Source: CAVVIO01 sp963748095
GTDB lineage: Bacteria > Bacteroidota > Bacteroidia > Bacteroidales > UBA10428
Length of the DNA stretch: 64,000 bases
Reading direction: 5' to 3'
Assembly: GCA_963748095.1 (NCBI GenBank)
Contig: CAVVIO010000068.1
Location: 1 to 64,000 of the forward strand
The position numbers and the translations under genes were made by a program. The number at the start of each line of letters is the position of its first letter. Position 1 is the first letter of the stretch. Shown piece by piece: positions 62,578-64,000 of the stretch. The notes under the pieces are model-generated. The model was not told the DNA's origin and searched no databases. It worked only from the letters and a program-made list of their open reading frames with translations.

Positions 62578-63516
62578 ATGATGGAAAACGGAATGAGAAT
62601 ACCAAAGGTCAACAAGAAAGACCGGAAAGATATGATCCAGTATATCAACCTGCAACTGGCAGCACTGGGACAGCCTATTTATATTGATCCGGATGATTCG
62701 ACAAAACTTTCGAACACAAAGTTTTTGTCCCTTACCGAAGGATTGATAAGCAGCTTCAGGGAAAAATCGAGATTGCTTTCCGACCATCAGTCACCTGTGG
62801 ATAAAAGGATACAGGCATTTATAGAAGATTATCTGAAAGATATTCCCGGTCCGAAATGCCGGATTCCGAATAATACCTTTGTACTGAATCAGAAAGGACT
62901 GGCCCGTGAAGTAAGCCTGCCTCCCAATGCAAACACCTACAAAAACGAATACGTCGCTTCATATCGGGTAAAACAGGGAATATTGAACAATCCTGTACAT
63001 GATAAAAGAACCACAAAAGGAACATTTCATATAGTGGAAGGAGGTCTTCCGGTGCCATTAGACAAGAAAGAAGTTCCGAAGATTGCCTTTGCACATATGC
63101 TTACCGCCGCATTAAATCCTTCCGATGAACTGAAACAATTGCCTTTTACTTCGAAACAGACACATCAGGCCAAAGTAATGGTATCCCTGTTGATGCGTCC
63201 AGTCGTTTGTCCTGAAGTACCAGGTGTTATCAGTGAAAAAAGCATGGAAATCCGGTTCTTCGCTCCCGGAGGTCTTGTAAGTAACCTCGATTTTGCAGAA
63301 ACTATTTTCGGAAATGCCGGAGATCATAACCTGGCTGTTAACGATGCAGCACTTGATGTAGAACACTGGACCGGACATAGTGGGTGTATTATTCTTGCCC
63401 CACAGCTAACCGGATTGAAAAAGAAAGATATAGGCCTTCCCCATTACGATAAGGCCACCGAAAGACAGCGCAAAGACGGTATGTACTGGAAGAATGGAGG
63501 AAGAACTTTACAATGA
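62578..63516 (+). CDS. Large enzyme resembling PPi-dependent PEP carboxykinase, N-terminal part (frameshifted)
   Basis: The first 312 residues of a large cytoplasmic protein. The segments HDKRTTKGTFHIVEGGLPVPLDKKEVPK, RPVVCPEVPG, MEIRFFAPGGLVSNLDFAETIFGNAGDH and DVEHWTGHSGCIILAPQL look like the N-terminal half of the about 1100-residue family that includes PPi-type PEP carboxykinase and many unnamed bacterial homologues. The frame ends after WKNGGRTLQ, but removing one G at 63496-63497 gives WKNEEELYNDGGAFKV, the expected continuation. No signal peptide. The substrate assignment is tentative. Confidence 0.6.
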   Translation: MMENGMRIPKVNKKDRKDMIQYINLQLAALGQPIYIDPDDSTKLSNTKFLSLTEGLISSFREKSRLLSDHQSPVDKRIQAFIEDYLKDIPGPKCRIPNNTFVLNQKGLAREVSLPPNANTYKNEYVASYRVKQGILNNPVHDKRTTKGTFHIVEGGLPVPLDKKEVPKIAFAHMLTAALNPSDELKQLPFTSKQTHQAKVMVSLLMRPVVCPEVPGVISEKSMEIRFFAPGGLVSNLDFAETIFGNAGDHNLAVNDAALDVEHWTGHSGCIILAPQLTGLKKKDIGLPHYDKATERQRKDGMYWKNGGRTLQ

Positions 63517-64000
63517 TGGCGGAGCCTTTAAAGTCACCTGCCGCGACGACCGGGGTGTGGTAGTTACCCTGATTGCCGATAATTATTACGGTTATACAAA
63601 AAAAGAAGTAAAAACCCAGTTAAGCTATGCTGCCAACCTTTACGGACTGGTGGAGGAAGAACACTCGGGAGGAGCAATTGCCTTTCCCAGGGGCAACATG
63701 AGTGAAAAGGTTTTCGGATTACCGTTTACTGCTAAATTTAAAGAGATTTTTTCTTTTGAAGATGTAAAAAAGTTGCTGTCCGGAAAAATCGAAGTATTCC
63801 CCGGAGATTACGCCATTGACAAAAAATATCCAAACATTATCTATATCCCTGAATATGCCAATATTGATATTAATATAGGAAAAATTTACTGGACTCATGA
63901 CGGTAAGGAAGTGAACCTAAAATTGTCACCCCAAAAGACCTATGTGCATCCTTCCGGACATAAGTTTCAACTGGCCAAACATCCTGAAAATGCACTTTGG
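63497..64000 (+). CDS. Continuation of the PEPCK-like gene after a one-base frameshift, cut by the window end
   Basis: In this frame 168 codons are open to the last base of the window: EEELYNDGGAFKVTCRDDRG, VTLIADNYYGYTKKEVKTQL, LVEEEHSGGAIAFPRGN, then YIPEYANIDINIGKIYWTHDGKEVNL. They carry on directly from the upstream part, so the two are one gene in a corrected or ancestral sequence. There is no independent start codon or ribosome-binding site to suggest a separate gene. The gene extends beyond the window. Confidence 0.7.

Overview
The window comes from a Bacteroidota chromosome, most likely an anaerobic or facultative, polysaccharide-degrading member of the Bacteroidales/Marinilabiliales type. 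The evidence is a SusC/SusD pair, a hybrid two-component regulator of the HTCS type, type IX secretion (T9SS) C-terminal sorting domains, many SPII lipoproteins, and promoter-like TTG-N18..20-TAnnTTTG elements. No rRNA, tRNA or CRISPR array was seen. The window starts in intergenic DNA and ends inside a gene.

Region 1 (about 0.4-23.5 kb) is a polysaccharide utilisation locus (PUL). It holds a GH32 fructanase-like enzyme, an HTCS sensor-regulator, two GH130 proteins, an MFS transporter, SusC, a frameshifted SusD, a LamG surface lipoprotein, a large putative (alpha/alpha)6-type glycosidase, and two paralogues of a family I cannot name. One paralogue is a lipoprotein. The other is extended with Ig-like, LamG and T9SS domains. 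The layout suggests surface capture and cleavage, SusCD import, MFS uptake and cytoplasmic GH130 processing; the glycan is not evident.

Region 2 (23.5-33.2 kb) is mixed. It starts with a run of eroded genes (AraC tail, aldo/keto reductase with an internal deletion, carboxymuconolactone decarboxylase-like tail, Rossmann stub) around one intact aldo/keto reductase. Then come small stress or housekeeping genes (YdeI-like, DoxX, ArsR plus SRPBCC), a serine hydrolase, and an NmrA-like/duplicated-domain/O-methyltransferase group. Region 3 (33.5-36.5 kb) is a signalling operon: LytTR response regulator, two FMN split-barrel proteins and a GAF histidine kinase.

Region 4 (36.5-45.4 kb) is accessory DNA rich in REP-like palindromes, with two C-terminal remnants of RAYT-type transposases, a ParE/RelE toxin-antitoxin pair, and an AT-rich block of three unrecognised genes. 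One of these looks like a miniature proteasome-type Ntn hydrolase and two have HEPN-like motifs.

Region 5 (47.3-49.1 kb) is the most notable functional locus: hgcA and hgcB, the corrinoid protein and ferredoxin pair required for mercury methylation, followed by a cysteine-rich MarR regulator that may control them. Region 6 (49.9-61.9 kb) is a surface polymorphic-toxin locus on the minus strand: outer-membrane barrel, T9SS adhesin-like protein, a SpvB/RHS giant toxin broken by four single-base frameshifts, and a small overlapping candidate immunity gene. Region 7 (62.6 kb to the end) is the start of a large enzyme resembling PPi-type PEP carboxykinase, also interrupted by a one-base frameshift. 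Seven apparent +1 insertions in one window mean that either the assembly has indel errors or several genes are decaying.
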